Positions 40,018-50,242 of a stretch of 64,000 bases of DNA are shown here, piece by piece. The DNA is from Tatumella ptyseos (GTDB lineage Bacteria > Pseudomonadota > Gammaproteobacteria > Enterobacterales > Enterobacteriaceae). A program made the translations under genes and the position numbers. How positions within the stretch are numbered: the stretch's first letter is position 1; each line of letters opens with the position of its first letter. The stretch lies in the NCBI RefSeq assembly GCF_030552895.1, contig NZ_CP130649.1, positions 1,984,001-2,048,000 of the forward strand, in the 5' to 3' direction. The notes under the pieces are model-generated. The model saw only the letters and a list, made by a program, of their open reading frames with translations, had not been told where the DNA came from and did not search any database.

Positions 40018-41226
40018 CTATCTTTCCATTTTCTTATTGAGATACATATGAGCGTCAGCTCGTAATAAAATATCATTCAGGTCTTCGTCCTGAGTTGCCC
40101 TGGTGAAGCCAATAGTCAACGAAAAAGAGAGCCTATGACCTTCAGCAATAGTAATAGGCGGTCGAAACGTTTGATGAAGCTCCCCGATAAACTGTTCCAC
40201 GTGATCATCACTCTTCATATCAGAAAGAATCATAGCAAACTCGTCGCCGCCTAAGCGTGCCACACAATCCTCTACATTCACCATGGATTTCAATCTAGAA
40301 CCCACTTCTTGCAGTACCTTATCGCCGGCTGCATGCCCCCAAGTATCATTAATTTGCTTGAATTTATTCCCATCCATAAAGAGAATATAAAAACTAGGAT
40401 ATGGGCTATTTTCACTCAACATAAATTGTAAGTGATTAATAAAAGCTGCTCGATTATCAAGTCGAGTTAAAGAGTCTTGATAAGCTTTTATAGTAAGAGA
40501 TTTATTCTCATCAATGAGATCACCATTAAGCCTTTCAATTTCACTGATTAGACTGTTAACATTGTCAGAAAAGTAGTGAAACTCCTTCAGTGCATTATCC
40601 GGCAACCTTTTTGTAAAATCTTTGGTATGAATTATGTGATTAATTTTAGTCGTAATTAGATTCATAGCGACCAAAATTTTCCTATACATTATTGAGCTTA
40701 AAATAAATGAGAAGATAAAAATCAACATCATTCCGATGGTTAAAATCAAAATAGAATAGAGTATGAAGTTAAGTAAATAACTGTCATTCCCCACGATAAA
40801 TAACCACCCCACTACAGACTGATCATGAATGATCGCTACTTTTTTTTCGTTGGGGTACAGCCAATTATGTAGATAGCGTCCAAAACATGATGTTTTTTGT
40901 GGGTGTTCCCAACGAGTAATAATATGCCCATCCTTTGCATAAAGGACTGCTGAATCAAACATTTGCTGTTCGCCTAGCGCATTAATTTTCCGATTCGCAT
41001 TATAACTATCTTCAAACACCGTCGCAGCGGTCAGACTACTACTTAAACTCGTTGAGAGCAGCTCCATGTTTCGCTGTTCATAGTCTTTAATAAAATAAAT
41101 TGCTGTAGAAAATAGTAGTACCCAGCAAGCAAAAAGATTCAGTAGCGAATTAAATAAGCTTACCTTTCTTATTTTCTTCCTAATTGAACTTTTTGATGAC
41201 TTTTTCAGACAGAGCATTTTACTCAT
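40018..41226 (-). CDS. dgcN: diguanylate cyclase DgcN (YfiN)
   Basis: Inner-membrane enzyme making c-di-GMP from two GTP. It has two transmembrane helices (near residues 22-42 and 155-180) around a periplasmic CHASE8-like sensor, a HAMP linker and a C-terminal GGDEF domain with an intact RLGGDEFAMIL. The RxxD product-inhibition site is absent (NVED), as in E. coli DgcN. Several starts are possible; this ATG is chosen for AAGG six bases upstream and overlaps the yfiR stop. YfiR is expected to repress it from the periplasm. Confidence 0.92.
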   Translation of the reverse strand: MSKMLCLKKSSKSSIRKKIRKVSLFNSLLNLFACWVLLFSTAIYFIKDYEQRNMELLSTSLSSSLTAATVFEDSYNANRKINALGEQQMFDSAVLYAKDGHIITRWEHPQKTSCFGRYLHNWLYPNEKKVAIIHDQSVVGWLFIVGNDSYLLNFILYSILILTIGMMLIFIFSFILSSIMYRKILVAMNLITTKINHIIHTKDFTKRLPDNALKEFHYFSDNVNSLISEIERLNGDLIDENKSLTIKAYQDSLTRLDNRAAFINHLQFMLSENSPYPSFYILFMDGNKFKQINDTWGHAAGDKVLQEVGSRLKSMVNVEDCVARLGGDEFAMILSDMKSDDHVEQFIGELHQTFRPPITIAEGHRLSFSLTIGFTRATQDEDLNDILLRADAHMYLNKKMER

Positions 41227-41719
41227 CCCCATCCTTCGATAATAATAAAACATCTGAGTTAACTTTCACACCAGAACGAGAGAGAGAATCTAAATTAACT
41301 GAAAATTTAAATTTTTTCTCATGCCTATTAATACAAAATGCCGCACCGGCGACACAATCAGCATTGTTTTCACTGATAGTAAGAATATTTTCTCCGGTCA
41401 GTGATTTTATCACCGCAGCTTGTTCACTCTCAGGCTCCTGACCGAAATAGATTGCATTACAGTCACTTAATAAATAATCTTTTTTATCAGTGATAGTAGC
41501 TACTTTAAATACTTGATTTTGAGTTATTTTAGAGAAATCGAAATAGGTAGATTTTTGAGATACACAGAGTAAAGGTTGGCCGGTAAGATTGGGCCAATGT
41601 GAAAAGCTCACAATGCCTTCAACTATTTTATTCGTCGAAACTTGTGCATCTCTATCATCCGACATAGCTAAAGCAAAGTGGGAGATAAAAAGAGAAATAA
41701 AAATCAAAAAACGGCTCAT
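41219..41719 (-). CDS. yfiR: periplasmic cyclase repressor YfiR
   Basis: Periplasmic protein that binds the sensor domain of DgcN and keeps it off, responding to envelope redox state. The 166-residue precursor has a signal peptide (MSRFLIFISLFISHFALA) and the YfiR-family cysteines, including the C-terminal DCVAGAAFCINR pair, followed by the conserved FSVNLDSLSRSGVKVNS. It is the first gene of yfiR-dgcN-yfiB and lies 121 bp downstream of pgaD on the same strand, so read-through from the pga operon is possible. Confidence 0.9.
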   Translation of the reverse strand: MSRFLIFISLFISHFALAMSDDRDAQVSTNKIVEGIVSFSHWPNLTGQPLLCVSQKSTYFDFSKITQNQVFKVATITDKKDYLLSDCNAIYFGQEPESEQAAVIKSLTGENILTISENNADCVAGAAFCINRHEKKFKFSVNLDSLSRSGVKVNSDVLLLSKDGDE

Positions 41720-41840
41720 CACACTTACTTTTCTCTTATAACACATAGATAATTAATAAATTTTATCATTAATTTATTTTATAAACCATCGCTTGATTAA
41801 GCACTTTTCATTAAATATGAAAAACTTTGAACTCTATATT

Positions 41841-42263
41841 TTATTGCCTTTTAGCTGACAAAGAGAGTATTTCACACCTCTTAATTTGCCCAGATGGGTG
41901 ATGAAAAACTTTTATCAGCCTATGACTCTCTAACTTTTCCAATTCTTGGACAGTAATAGCAAAGCTCTCAGCTAGTGTTGCCTGGTTAGGCGTTTTTTTC
42001 CGTCTTCTTCTCTCTTGACTGAAAAAAAATTGATTATATTTAGCCCACAAAATAAATACGAAAATATAAATCGTAGCACAAAGAAAATAGTTAAAGAGTG
42101 TTCTTGCCGTATCGTCCAACCGACTATAGCCTCCATCATGCAGCGACTGATATTCATGAATAATTAGATAGATAAAACCACCCCAAGCAATGAAGGTTAA
42201 TATACTATCGATTATCTTTATATGAAGACGAGGTTCTGTAATAACGATGGGTTGATCATTCAT
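41841..42263 (-). CDS. pgaD: poly-N-acetylglucosamine synthase subunit PgaD
   Basis: Small inner-membrane partner of PgaC; the pair forms the c-di-GMP receptor that activates polymer synthesis. The 139-residue protein (E. coli 137) has two transmembrane segments (about 20-40 and 58-80) and a basic cytoplasmic tail with RRRRKK. It overlaps pgaC by 4 bp (ATGA). The sequence is only moderately like E. coli, but position and topology fix the call. Confidence 0.88.
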   Translation of the reverse strand: MNDQPIVITEPRLHIKIIDSILTFIAWGGFIYLIIHEYQSLHDGGYSRLDDTARTLFNYFLCATIYIFVFILWAKYNQFFFSQERRRRKKTPNQATLAESFAITVQELEKLESHRLIKVFHHPSGQIKRCEILSLSAKRQ

Positions 42264-43594
42264 TTTTTTGTCCTCTCTATTCCGCGATCTGATTGACTCC
42301 ATCTCGCCCGTTGCTGTTGTTTTTTCAACATTACTTTAGGGAAAGCAACTAATGTCGTGAATAGACTTAACATCCAATAAACAACTGGAAACCAAATCAC
42401 CCAGAATAATGACTGAAATATGTTCTTTTCATATCGGTGTTCAATAACTATGCTGACTAAAAATTGCAAAAGACAGACCACTGCCAGCGTAATGCCTGTA
42501 AAGTTAGGAGGAAACAGTGTTTGGACGTGAAGATTGGCAGGTAATGTTATAAATTGCCCGACAATAAACAGTAAAACGCTCATCATGTAGGAAAAAGCCC
42601 ATAAGGTTGAAAACATAAACTCCCCTAATAGCACCCACATCCTTTTGTATTCTAATGACCAAATATTTTTCATATTTTTGACGAAAACTTCTGCCCCACC
42701 CTGCGCCCACCGCAAACGCTGTTTCCAAAGCCCTTTGATCGTCTCGGGCATCAATATCCAGCAAATGGCTCGTGGTTCGAAAAAGATCGACCAGTGCTGT
42801 AACTGAAGCTTCCAACTGATATCAATGTCCTCAGTGATCATGTCTGGACTCCAATACCCCACCTCCTCCAATGCCGTTCGACGAAAGGCAGTAATTACGC
42901 CCGAGACGGTAAACACATGCCCATAAATTCGCTGAGTTCGCTTAATTAACCCTATAATTGACGAGAACTCGCCAACCTGAACTCGCCCCACGAGCGTTGA
43001 GCGAGTACGGATCCGAGGATTGCCGGTCACAGCCCCGACACGCGGGTAGTTAATAAGAGGAGCGACTAAAAATGTTGCCATGTCTGGATCGGGTAAGGCA
43101 TCACCATCAATACAAACTAAAAAGTCACTTTTAGCTGCCGCAGCTCCTGTACGTAATGCAATAGCTTTTCCCTGATTTTCAGCAAGATGAATTACCCTTA
43201 AACTTGGATTGTCTTTGGCAAGCTGAGTTAAAATATCCCCAGTGTCATCAGAGGATCCGTCATTTATCGCTATCACTTCAAGGTTGCTGTAGCGCTGTCT
43301 TAACGCGGCCTCTACTGTTTCACGTACATTAGGTCCTTCATTATGACAAGGGATAAGCAGAGAGATGAGAGGAGTATCTCCTTCTACTCCGAGTTCAGTA
43401 TCGGGTACTGTTGACCAATGGCGTTCGCGGTGAAACCAGAAATAGATGCCCCCCGTAATCCATAACGCTGCCATAAAAAGTGGCCATAGAAAGACAAAGT
43501 TCAGCATAACTTCACCCGTAAAGGCAGCTGCAAAACCGAGAGGAAAACTCAGTACTAGACAGAGAATAGTGAAAGTCAGAATACGATCAGTCAT
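42260..43594 (-). CDS. pgaC: poly-N-acetylglucosamine synthase PgaC
   Basis: Processive GT2 glycosyltransferase polymerising beta-1,6-GlcNAc from UDP-GlcNAc and exporting it through the inner membrane. The 444 residues show the D-D-D and QxxRW arrangement: [32 protein letters not shown] and QRLRWAQGG. Two N-terminal and about three C-terminal transmembrane helices flank the catalytic domain. It overlaps pgaB by 8 bp. Confidence 0.96.
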   Translation of the reverse strand: MTDRILTFTILCLVLSFPLGFAAAFTGEVMLNFVFLWPLFMAALWITGGIYFWFHRERHWSTVPDTELGVEGDTPLISLLIPCHNEGPNVRETVEAALRQRYSNLEVIAINDGSSDDTGDILTQLAKDNPSLRVIHLAENQGKAIALRTGAAAAKSDFLVCIDGDALPDPDMATFLVAPLINYPRVGAVTGNPRIRTRSTLVGRVQVGEFSSIIGLIKRTQRIYGHVFTVSGVITAFRRTALEEVGYWSPDMITEDIDISWKLQLQHWSIFFEPRAICWILMPETIKGLWKQRLRWAQGGAEVFVKNMKNIWSLEYKRMWVLLGEFMFSTLWAFSYMMSVLLFIVGQFITLPANLHVQTLFPPNFTGITLAVVCLLQFLVSIVIEHRYEKNIFQSLFWVIWFPVVYWMLSLFTTLVAFPKVMLKKQQQRARWSQSDRGIERTKK

Positions 43595-45593
43595 GAGCAG
43601 GATACCAAGCCGAAGAGATATAGGGGCGAATAACGGAGATCGCCGGCTTATTAATTAAAAAATTATCAGGGTAATAACCATAATTCCGCACCCCTAATAA
43701 CTGTAATGCCTTAATCCATCCAACCAATTTACGGTCGCTAAACGCCTGTGCTGAATCTGGCTGACGCCAATCCACGCTTTGTAACTCGATGATCGTTTTA
43801 TCCAGCCCATCAGGTATTTGCTGAATACGTTTCACCACCTGGCCAAGCCATTGGGCTTGCTCAGCTGCAGGTATGTTTTCCATATCAGGCATCGCCATGG
43901 GTACAGTCCAGCGGTAACTCTTGATAAATTGGGCGAGGTTCTGTGCCGTCCATTGTTCGCTCTCTGGATTGAGGACAGGCTGCGCATAAAGATTTCTAGC
44001 CGACTCGATTTGTGGTCCGCGTATTTCCCTGACGGCTTGCATCAGATGAAGGGTGAAATCGATCAGCACTTGGCTCTTGTAAGTACTCCAGCGAGAAAAT
44101 GTATCTGGCGAATGGCGGATAGCGTCGATCGAGGGCGGGAAACCGGCTGCTACATAGGCTTTCAACGCTTGGTGACTATTGTCTTCAAAGTCAGATAGCA
44201 CGGCATCATCATGAAATAAGATCCCATTAAAGGAAGTATTGGCTGCGAGGTCTTGATAAATCTCGGTAATTTGTTGTTTAGCTGCATCACTCCAAGGTGA
44301 AAGACGCTGATAGGTCCCTTTCGCGTTAGATTGATTACCTTGCCCTGTTACTCGAGGAAGACTGTTATCTAAGTCGAAGGCCAGCACCGGCATCCAAGCA
44401 AAGACCTTAACATTCGCTCTATTTTGCAGCTGCCAAGAGACAAAGTTGAAAAGATCAGCGCGAACAGGTAAATGGCGGTTCGGAAAATAGAGTGACTTGA
44501 CCAAACCATCACCTTTTGGATCGGCAAACGCCTGCAAAAATACATGGGTTACCCGTAAATCGAAGACTCGCTGGATCAGCTTATCGATATTTTTCTGTTG
44601 CTGTAGGGGGTTAGGATCATAAACATAATCCAAATCAACATGGATCATTCTGACTGCTGACGGATCCTGTGTTTGAGAAATATTCGTCACAAAACTCTGT
44701 AAAGAAGGATTCCCAGAGATTAATACCCGCGGCAGACTCATCAAGTCGCTGGCATTACCTAGCCCATCGTTAAGTGTAAAAGCCAGCTTATAACCGTACT
44801 GCTGGGCTATTTTTAGACTTAATCCATTCTCAGCACCGTAAGGCCACACCAGAACTCGGGGAGATTTACCGATAAGTCGTGTTAATTTATCCGTTATTTT
44901 TTTGGTGTCTGCGCCAATCCGCTGCTGAAACTGCGCTGTCGTTTCATACTGTTTTTTCTCTGCATTATAGAAGCGGCTCGTCATTGCCGGCTCTAAGCTC
45001 CCCTCTGGGTTTGAAGGAATTCCAAAATGGGCATTCCAAGTATGAGAACCTATTTCCACCAACCCAGAATCACTAACCTCCTTCACCATTTGCCAGGTTG
45101 CAAATTTCTCTCTTGGCGTAGAGAGACCACCGAAATCAATGGGCTTTTGCATCGGGGCATCGACCCAGCTTCCTACTGGCGCCCACAATGCGGGCCAGTT
45201 CCATGCTTTAAGCAGTGGCCACACCCGTGTATAAAAACTACTGTAACCATCATCGAAACTGAATAACACCGCTTTGGGGGGAAGCGTTCCCTTATGTTCG
45301 TGAGCGTCTATAATTTGTTGAACACTTACTGGCTGATAACCATTGTCGTGAAGCCAATTCATTTGGTCAATCAACGCACTGGTCCGGACCGCTAAATAGC
45401 GTTGATCGGCCCCCCCATCTTCGACGTCATGATAAGCGAGGGTCAAAAAACTATTCACCGGCCATGGTTGCTGTGATAACGGATGCGCTCGTTCAGCAGG
45501 TGGTAAAAATGGGACTGACGTCGCCATGCTAACGCGTGGGATAGCCATTAGCGTAAAGACTAGCCACAACAACCAATAAGTAAATTTTTTCAT
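43587..45593 (-). CDS. pgaB: poly-N-acetylglucosamine N-deacetylase PgaB
   Basis: Two-domain periplasmic protein: an N-terminal CE4 polysaccharide deacetylase (about 45-300) that partly de-N-acetylates the polymer for export, and a C-terminal glycoside-hydrolase-like domain. The metal site is intact ([11 protein letters not shown] and SHTWNAH). Length 668 (E. coli 672). Unlike E. coli PgaB, the leader ([20 protein letters not shown], then VSMA-TS) has no lipobox cysteine, so the product appears to be a soluble or weakly anchored periplasmic protein. Confidence 0.95.
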   Translation of the reverse strand: MKKFTYWLLWLVFTLMAIPRVSMATSVPFLPPAERAHPLSQQPWPVNSFLTLAYHDVEDGGADQRYLAVRTSALIDQMNWLHDNGYQPVSVQQIIDAHEHKGTLPPKAVLFSFDDGYSSFYTRVWPLLKAWNWPALWAPVGSWVDAPMQKPIDFGGLSTPREKFATWQMVKEVSDSGLVEIGSHTWNAHFGIPSNPEGSLEPAMTSRFYNAEKKQYETTAQFQQRIGADTKKITDKLTRLIGKSPRVLVWPYGAENGLSLKIAQQYGYKLAFTLNDGLGNASDLMSLPRVLISGNPSLQSFVTNISQTQDPSAVRMIHVDLDYVYDPNPLQQQKNIDKLIQRVFDLRVTHVFLQAFADPKGDGLVKSLYFPNRHLPVRADLFNFVSWQLQNRANVKVFAWMPVLAFDLDNSLPRVTGQGNQSNAKGTYQRLSPWSDAAKQQITEIYQDLAANTSFNGILFHDDAVLSDFEDNSHQALKAYVAAGFPPSIDAIRHSPDTFSRWSTYKSQVLIDFTLHLMQAVREIRGPQIESARNLYAQPVLNPESEQWTAQNLAQFIKSYRWTVPMAMPDMENIPAAEQAQWLGQVVKRIQQIPDGLDKTIIELQSVDWRQPDSAQAFSDRKLVGWIKALQLLGVRNYGYYPDNFLINKPAISVIRPYISSAWYPAHD

Positions 45594-45595
45594 CC

Positions 45596-48037
45596 TTAAA
45601 ACCTCAGCGTCATGTCAAGCTGTGCAGACAGAGTGTTCTCATACTGTCCATCCCAAGGCTGGCGACCCCAGTTCAAGGTCAGCCCAGTGGTCAACCGTCT
45701 GTTCCATTCAATTTCATGGCCATAGCTTATTTGCGTCGTCGAACCTGTCTTTTGGCCATGTTGTTGATAAATCCCCGTCCCTACACTCAACTCTTGTTGC
45801 CATACACGGGTGTAGTGTCGACTGATTTGGTGCGTAAGGGTAAGACCTGGGAGTAATGAGAGATCATTTTTAGGGCTGTAATACGCTACATTTTGGCGAC
45901 GGTTTCGACTGCCACTGAGTTCGGGCGTAAAGTCCAGGGTGATGCGTGGTGCTGTCCATACTCTTTCTTTACCCGAGAACTGATATTCAATACGATGGTT
46001 ACCGTCGGAAAAGCGGCTGGGACTCAAGGCTAATTGATACTCACGTCGCTCATTTTGGCGCCACTCAATGCCAACATTAGCACTGTCGGCAGTAACGTGG
46101 TTACCCCTCGCGCGTAAGGGGGCTTCAGTCGAGAATCTTGCCGCCTGGCCAGTAACTCGCCAATGGTCATCAAAATCGTGCCAACCTGAGAGCTGGAATC
46201 CAGTATGCCCGGCTCCAGAGATCTGTTGATGGTTAACTTCCATTTCAGCTTGATAATCACGTCCTCGCCATTCCACCCCGACGGAACCTGTTGAGGCATG
46301 TTTCTTACCTTCTTCGAAACGGCTCTGTTCATATTGATAACCGCTAAAGAGTCGATAATGCGACGCGATCGGTGGCGTATAAAGCCGACTTGTCGTCGAG
46401 ACGTCTCGGCTACCCGTTACCGGGCTGTTGGAATGTAGACCATGATTGACGCCGACTTGTAACTCCCAACTATGCTGAATGTTACGCAAATCGTTTAATT
46501 CTTGAATGGCCGGTGTACTAGGCGATCGCTTTATAAGATCATCAGTCAGCAGATCCATTTGCTGCCACTCTTGCAGCGTTGCGGCGGTATAAGCTTGCTC
46601 AGTTTCTAGCGTAATATCATCAGGCATCAAGCTCTCCGCCCGTTTAAGGACTTTTTCTGCATGCCTATCTTCGCCTCGCGCAGAGAGCACACTGGCATAT
46701 TGAATAGCCAGCCCTTGATTACCCGGCGCAGAAGTCGCTAACCGCTGACTGAGCTGTTGCGCTTGCACAAGATTTTGCGTATCGACCAGATAATCAATTT
46801 TCATCGACTGTAACGCTAGCCAACTATCATTAGGTTGTAGGAGAGAAAGCCCCCAGACCTGCGTTTTCCACGGTGTATGCGCTGAGCGTTCTGCTAGATA
46901 ATCTCCTGCTCGCTGAGTCTGATCACTTTCCAGCAAAGCGTAGAACTCGGTTGAAAAGCGGTTGTCATCTTGCTGCGCAATGGGGACAGGGTACGATGAC
47001 AAAAGATTTAAGGCTTGTTGCGGCTGTTTACTCGCTAATAAGGCCGTCGCGATCCAGGGTTTGGTGTAGTCAGGAAGCGACTTTTTATCGTGTAAAAACG
47101 TTGAATATTCGTCAATAACCTCATTGTACTGTTCCCGCGCGACCAATGCCCCTAATCGGTCAGACCGTAAGCGAGATAAATCGGGTTGTGCATCCTTTAC
47201 ATCCTGCCACTGAGTAGCCAGTTGACGGTAATACGCTAATGCCCGGTCGGCAGCTTCAAAACGGCGTTGGGGTTCATCCGTTTGTATTAAGGCATCACGC
47301 ACTATGCCGGCTGCATTATCGAGTTGTTGCCCCCTCAATGCTTGCGCAGATAACGAGCGTTGTGGCGCGCTGCGTAAGGCTGGTAGAGATAACCGGTTGA
47401 GCGTGTAGAGTTCAGCAAGTCTTGGCGGTATACGCTGGTCGTTGGGAGCGTGTTGCGCCGCTTCGGTCAGTATAAGTAAGGCATCATAGGGTTTCTTTTC
47501 ACGTTGCCGTAAATAAGCAAGTGAAAGTCGGTAATCAATAGGTTTACCTAAACGCTTGATCTGCTCGGCGGTAAAAGCCGCTGCAGTAAATCGCCCGGCA
47601 TCCGCTTCAGTCATCGATAATGCGGAAAGATAGTCAATCGTTTGTGGATCACGCTTTATCGCTTCTCGCCAATACTCTATTGCCTGTGGCCAGTGATGCT
47701 GATCACGCTCTGCAGAAGCTACTGCTGCGAAGGCTCTGGCGGGTAGCCCAGATATAGAATGATAACGCTGCCATACTGACAGGACCGTTTCGTTATCTTG
47801 CCGCCAGCCTGCAACTTGAAGCCAATCCGCAATTTGGTTGACCGTGAGGGAATTGTTACTCGCGCTTTGTGCTAGGTAAGTCATCAGCTCAGCCGTGTGC
47901 CCTTCTCTTGCACGCACGATTAATTCGTCGTAAGAACTGCCCTGGGCATCGGAAAGAATAAGTAGCGGAAATACGCATAAATAGGCTGGCCACCTCCTGA
48001 ATGAGGTCGTTTTATCCCACGAATTACGGTTTATCAT
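45596..48037 (-). CDS. pgaA: poly-N-acetylglucosamine outer-membrane porin PgaA
   Basis: Exports the partly deacetylated polymer across the outer membrane. The 813-residue protein (E. coli 807) has an N-terminal signal region, periplasmic TPR repeats (about 35-510) and a C-terminal 16-strand beta-barrel ending in the aromatic LDMTLRF. The first ATG in the frame lies 16 codons further up; MINRNSWDK is preferred, with GGGGG and AAGG just ahead. AAGG touching the ATG resembles the CsrA-bound AAGGA of the E. coli pgaA leader. Confidence 0.93.
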   Translation of the reverse strand: MINRNSWDKTTSFRRWPAYLCVFPLLILSDAQGSSYDELIVRAREGHTAELMTYLAQSASNNSLTVNQIADWLQVAGWRQDNETVLSVWQRYHSISGLPARAFAAVASAERDQHHWPQAIEYWREAIKRDPQTIDYLSALSMTEADAGRFTAAAFTAEQIKRLGKPIDYRLSLAYLRQREKKPYDALLILTEAAQHAPNDQRIPPRLAELYTLNRLSLPALRSAPQRSLSAQALRGQQLDNAAGIVRDALIQTDEPQRRFEAADRALAYYRQLATQWQDVKDAQPDLSRLRSDRLGALVAREQYNEVIDEYSTFLHDKKSLPDYTKPWIATALLASKQPQQALNLLSSYPVPIAQQDDNRFSTEFYALLESDQTQRAGDYLAERSAHTPWKTQVWGLSLLQPNDSWLALQSMKIDYLVDTQNLVQAQQLSQRLATSAPGNQGLAIQYASVLSARGEDRHAEKVLKRAESLMPDDITLETEQAYTAATLQEWQQMDLLTDDLIKRSPSTPAIQELNDLRNIQHSWELQVGVNHGLHSNSPVTGSRDVSTTSRLYTPPIASHYRLFSGYQYEQSRFEEGKKHASTGSVGVEWRGRDYQAEMEVNHQQISGAGHTGFQLSGWHDFDDHWRVTGQAARFSTEAPLRARGNHVTADSANVGIEWRQNERREYQLALSPSRFSDGNHRIEYQFSGKERVWTAPRITLDFTPELSGSRNRRQNVAYYSPKNDLSLLPGLTLTHQISRHYTRVWQQELSVGTGIYQQHGQKTGSTTQISYGHEIEWNRRLTTGLTLNWGRQPWDGQYENTLSAQLDMTLRF

Positions 48038-49005
48038 CCTTGCCCCCAAATACTCCGCATACACCACGGAATTGTAAAATTTCAATTCAGAAACTCTACT
48101 GTGATGAAAGCAAGCATCAATTGAACTTTTACCAATGAGATCCTATTTATTGATAACGAAAATCTATCATTAAATTATGGGTTAAATTTATTTCTTATAG
48201 ATCAGTCAATTATTCTTAATCGAAGAATTATTGAAATAGTCTCAATATCCCATTACGTGAGGAAATCATTAGAGAATTAAGAGTGGTCTTAAGTTAAAGG
48301 GGTTTTAGTTTTAAAATGAGAAAGAAGTTATAAAGTAAAATATTTATATAGGTAGCTAATGTTTACTTTGAGAATAATTAACAGCCTATTTGTTATAAAT
48401 AAACCAAAGCCTTATTAATTGAACAGATTTTATATCCACGTTAATGATGGAATTTACAGCCAAGAGGTTCTGAGTGAAAATGACAATTACTATTTACCCT
48501 CTTCCCCATGTATTTCATCTATAATAAAACCCTTTACTATTTCTACTCAGCCGGAGGAGGGTATATTATAATTTTAGATTATCATCTACGTAGAAAGGAC
48601 ATCTACTTTAAGGCTTATCAAGAAAGACAAGTAAGCAATATTTACTATTAAGGGACAAGATATTTTTACAAATTTAAACGGTATCGTAATCATAAAATTT
48701 AACTATTAATAAAGGAAAGTAATAGTAGCTATTAGGAACGGGGAATTATTTTTGAATCGTGACTTTAATCGCTTAATATTTACAAATAAAGTAACTAGCA
48801 CTGATTGAACCCTACTAAAATTTTAAAATATTCAGGGCGAATCAACCAAAAATCTATTTATGCTGTGACCTAGATACCATACCCATTTTTGATAGCTGGG
48901 TCGTAGGTGTCGTCCTTGACAATTTCTCCAGCCGGAACGCGCAAAGCGCGCCCGTTTTATGAGGCTGAGTTATCTTCGTCGTATTCCGGCCAGAGCCGGG
49001 CAACG
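48038..49005. other. long AT-rich region upstream of pgaA
   Basis: 968 bases with no convincing gene. About 48.1-48.85 kb is strongly AT-rich compared with the flanking genes, with stops in all frames. It should contain the pgaA promoter and untranslated leader. Two small GC-rich hairpins near the right edge (CGCGC-AAA-GCGCG at 48938-48950 and CCGGC-CAGA-GCCGG at 48986-48999) follow the AriR-like gene and may end its transcript. Confidence 0.6.
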
Positions 49006-49281
49006 TTAGTGATGTTTTCCGTCGTCGTCCGGGAAAGACGCCATCATCCAGGTCAGTACTGTCTCATCGTGGTTATGGTTTGAAGAAAGACTTTTGAACA
49101 AATTAATAGCTCTTTTAATCTCCTCTCCCCTTACCACAGAGCTGGCTTTGTTGGCCATCAAAACAAGTTCTCTTAAAAGGGATACTTGATTGACTTCCTG
49201 CTCAGCTCTTATAAGATTGAGTGCTGCCTCTCCGATGATCATTTCTTCCTGATCGTCGTCGTGTGAGAACACTGAATACAC
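49006..49281 (-). CDS. AriR/YmgB-like biofilm regulatory protein
   Basis: Small helical protein of 91 residues resembling the YmgB/AriR family (acid resistance and biofilm). EEMIIGEAALNLIRAEQEVN and GEEIKRAINLF align with the E. coli AriR stretches EEESAVLGQAVTNLM and ADVIRKTLEIV, with the same spacing of about 38 residues. The N- and C-terminal tails are Asp/His-rich. In E. coli such proteins are released by BluF/BluR and act through the Rcs phosphorelay to raise matrix production. It is co-directional with pgaA about 970 bp upstream. The family assignment is from recall of the pattern. Confidence 0.65.
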   Translation of the reverse strand: MYSVFSHDDDQEEMIIGEAALNLIRAEQEVNQVSLLRELVLMANKASSVVRGEEIKRAINLFKSLSSNHNHDETVLTWMMASFPDDDGKHH

Positions 49282-49676
49282 CTCCTGATACGAGTTAATG
49301 ACAACCTCGCTGCTGAGTATAGTCCATAATTGAGAGGGGATTAGAAATTGAGGTAGTTATAGGCTGGTATGTGGTGAAGTAAGTAAAAATTGTCTGATTT
49401 ATACAAGTTTTGATGGTGTGGATATTATGAATGAGATCTTCCCAATCGAAACCGTAATCACAACTCATTAGCTTTTGCCAAGCAATATGACAAACACATT
49501 GCACAGTTATCGCGCCCCCCTAAGACAAATTTATAGATAGTGTCCCTCTGGTTCTGGCGGTTGCTTAGGCTAATTTTTATCCTGGAGAGAGTGCTGTTAT
49601 CTACGGAAATGGGCGGGCATAAGTTGAAATTAATTATGAATAAAAATGGAAAGACGGGGTCTAGCAGAAGCGGAGA
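49282..49676. other. intergenic region between AriR-like gene and argW
   Basis: 395 bases with a few short open frames that resemble nothing recognised. The minus strand downstream of the tRNA has a short stem (AGAC-CCC-GTCT) and T-rich sequence that may terminate the tRNA transcript. The promoter for the AriR-like gene should lie in the left part. Confidence 0.45.
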
Positions 49677-49751
49677 TGGTGTCCCCTGCAGGAATCGAAC
49701 CTGCAACTAGCCCTTAGGAGGGGCTCGTTATATCCATTTAACTAAGGAGAC
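49677..49751 (-). tRNA. argW: tRNA-Arg (anticodon CCT)
   Basis: A 75-nt tRNA with encoded CCA. The acceptor stem GTCTCCT pairs with AGGGGAC, the D-arm reads TTAGTTAAATGGATATAA, the anticodon loop CTCCTAA gives CCT (anticodon at 49716-49718), and the T-arm is GCAGGTTCGATTCCTGC. It is nearly identical to E. coli argW, and like it lies downstream of mlaA in the gene order, so it is a syntenic anchor. argW hosts prophages in other enterobacteria; no integrase or second copy of its 3' end is seen here. Confidence 0.95.
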
Positions 49752-50242
49752 CTCACACGCGAATAGTCTACGTACTGCGAGTCGCGCTGATAATAGCGCG
49801 TTTACCGTCAAGCTATCAATCCTTCACAGCGCCATTTTTGGCACTAGCTACTTTTGGAATAAAAAAACACCAACAACAGTACACTTTTCCACCAACTCAC
49901 CTACGTATCAGCGCATTATCTTGCATAAATATTATGCGCCACTCGTGAAGAAGTCGTACTGACCACAGTGACAATTGATAGAATTTTTTCCGTCGGTGAA
50001 TGGCGTTTAATAGAATATCGAAACAAATGACGCAACCTATGCGTAAAAGATAAGAGGCTGACAACCGAATATTAAACAATTCTGAAAAGTGAGGGTAAGA
50101 ACGTCTCATTCCTTAGTCGTTAAAAACCATAACAGTCAATTATTGATTATTTTAACTATCTAAAGCACTACCTTGCTACCTGCTAACATCATTATAGGCT
50201 ACGTTATATTGATAAAAAATATGTTATTAAGAGGGCCTTTGT
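49752..50242. other. intergenic region upstream of argW
   Basis: 491 bases without a supported gene. The right-to-left tRNA promoter must lie in the first 80 bases. Open frames here are short and lack family resemblance. Confidence 0.45.

Noticed and set aside
49295..49504. 69-codon minus-strand frame downstream of argW
   Set aside because: It looks superficially like a phage-gene remnant next to a tRNA, but no integrase or other motif is visible and it lacks a ribosome-binding site.
49897..50109. 70-codon minus-strand frame upstream of argW
   Set aside because: Composition and motifs do not suggest a real protein, and there is no good ribosome-binding site or neighbour.
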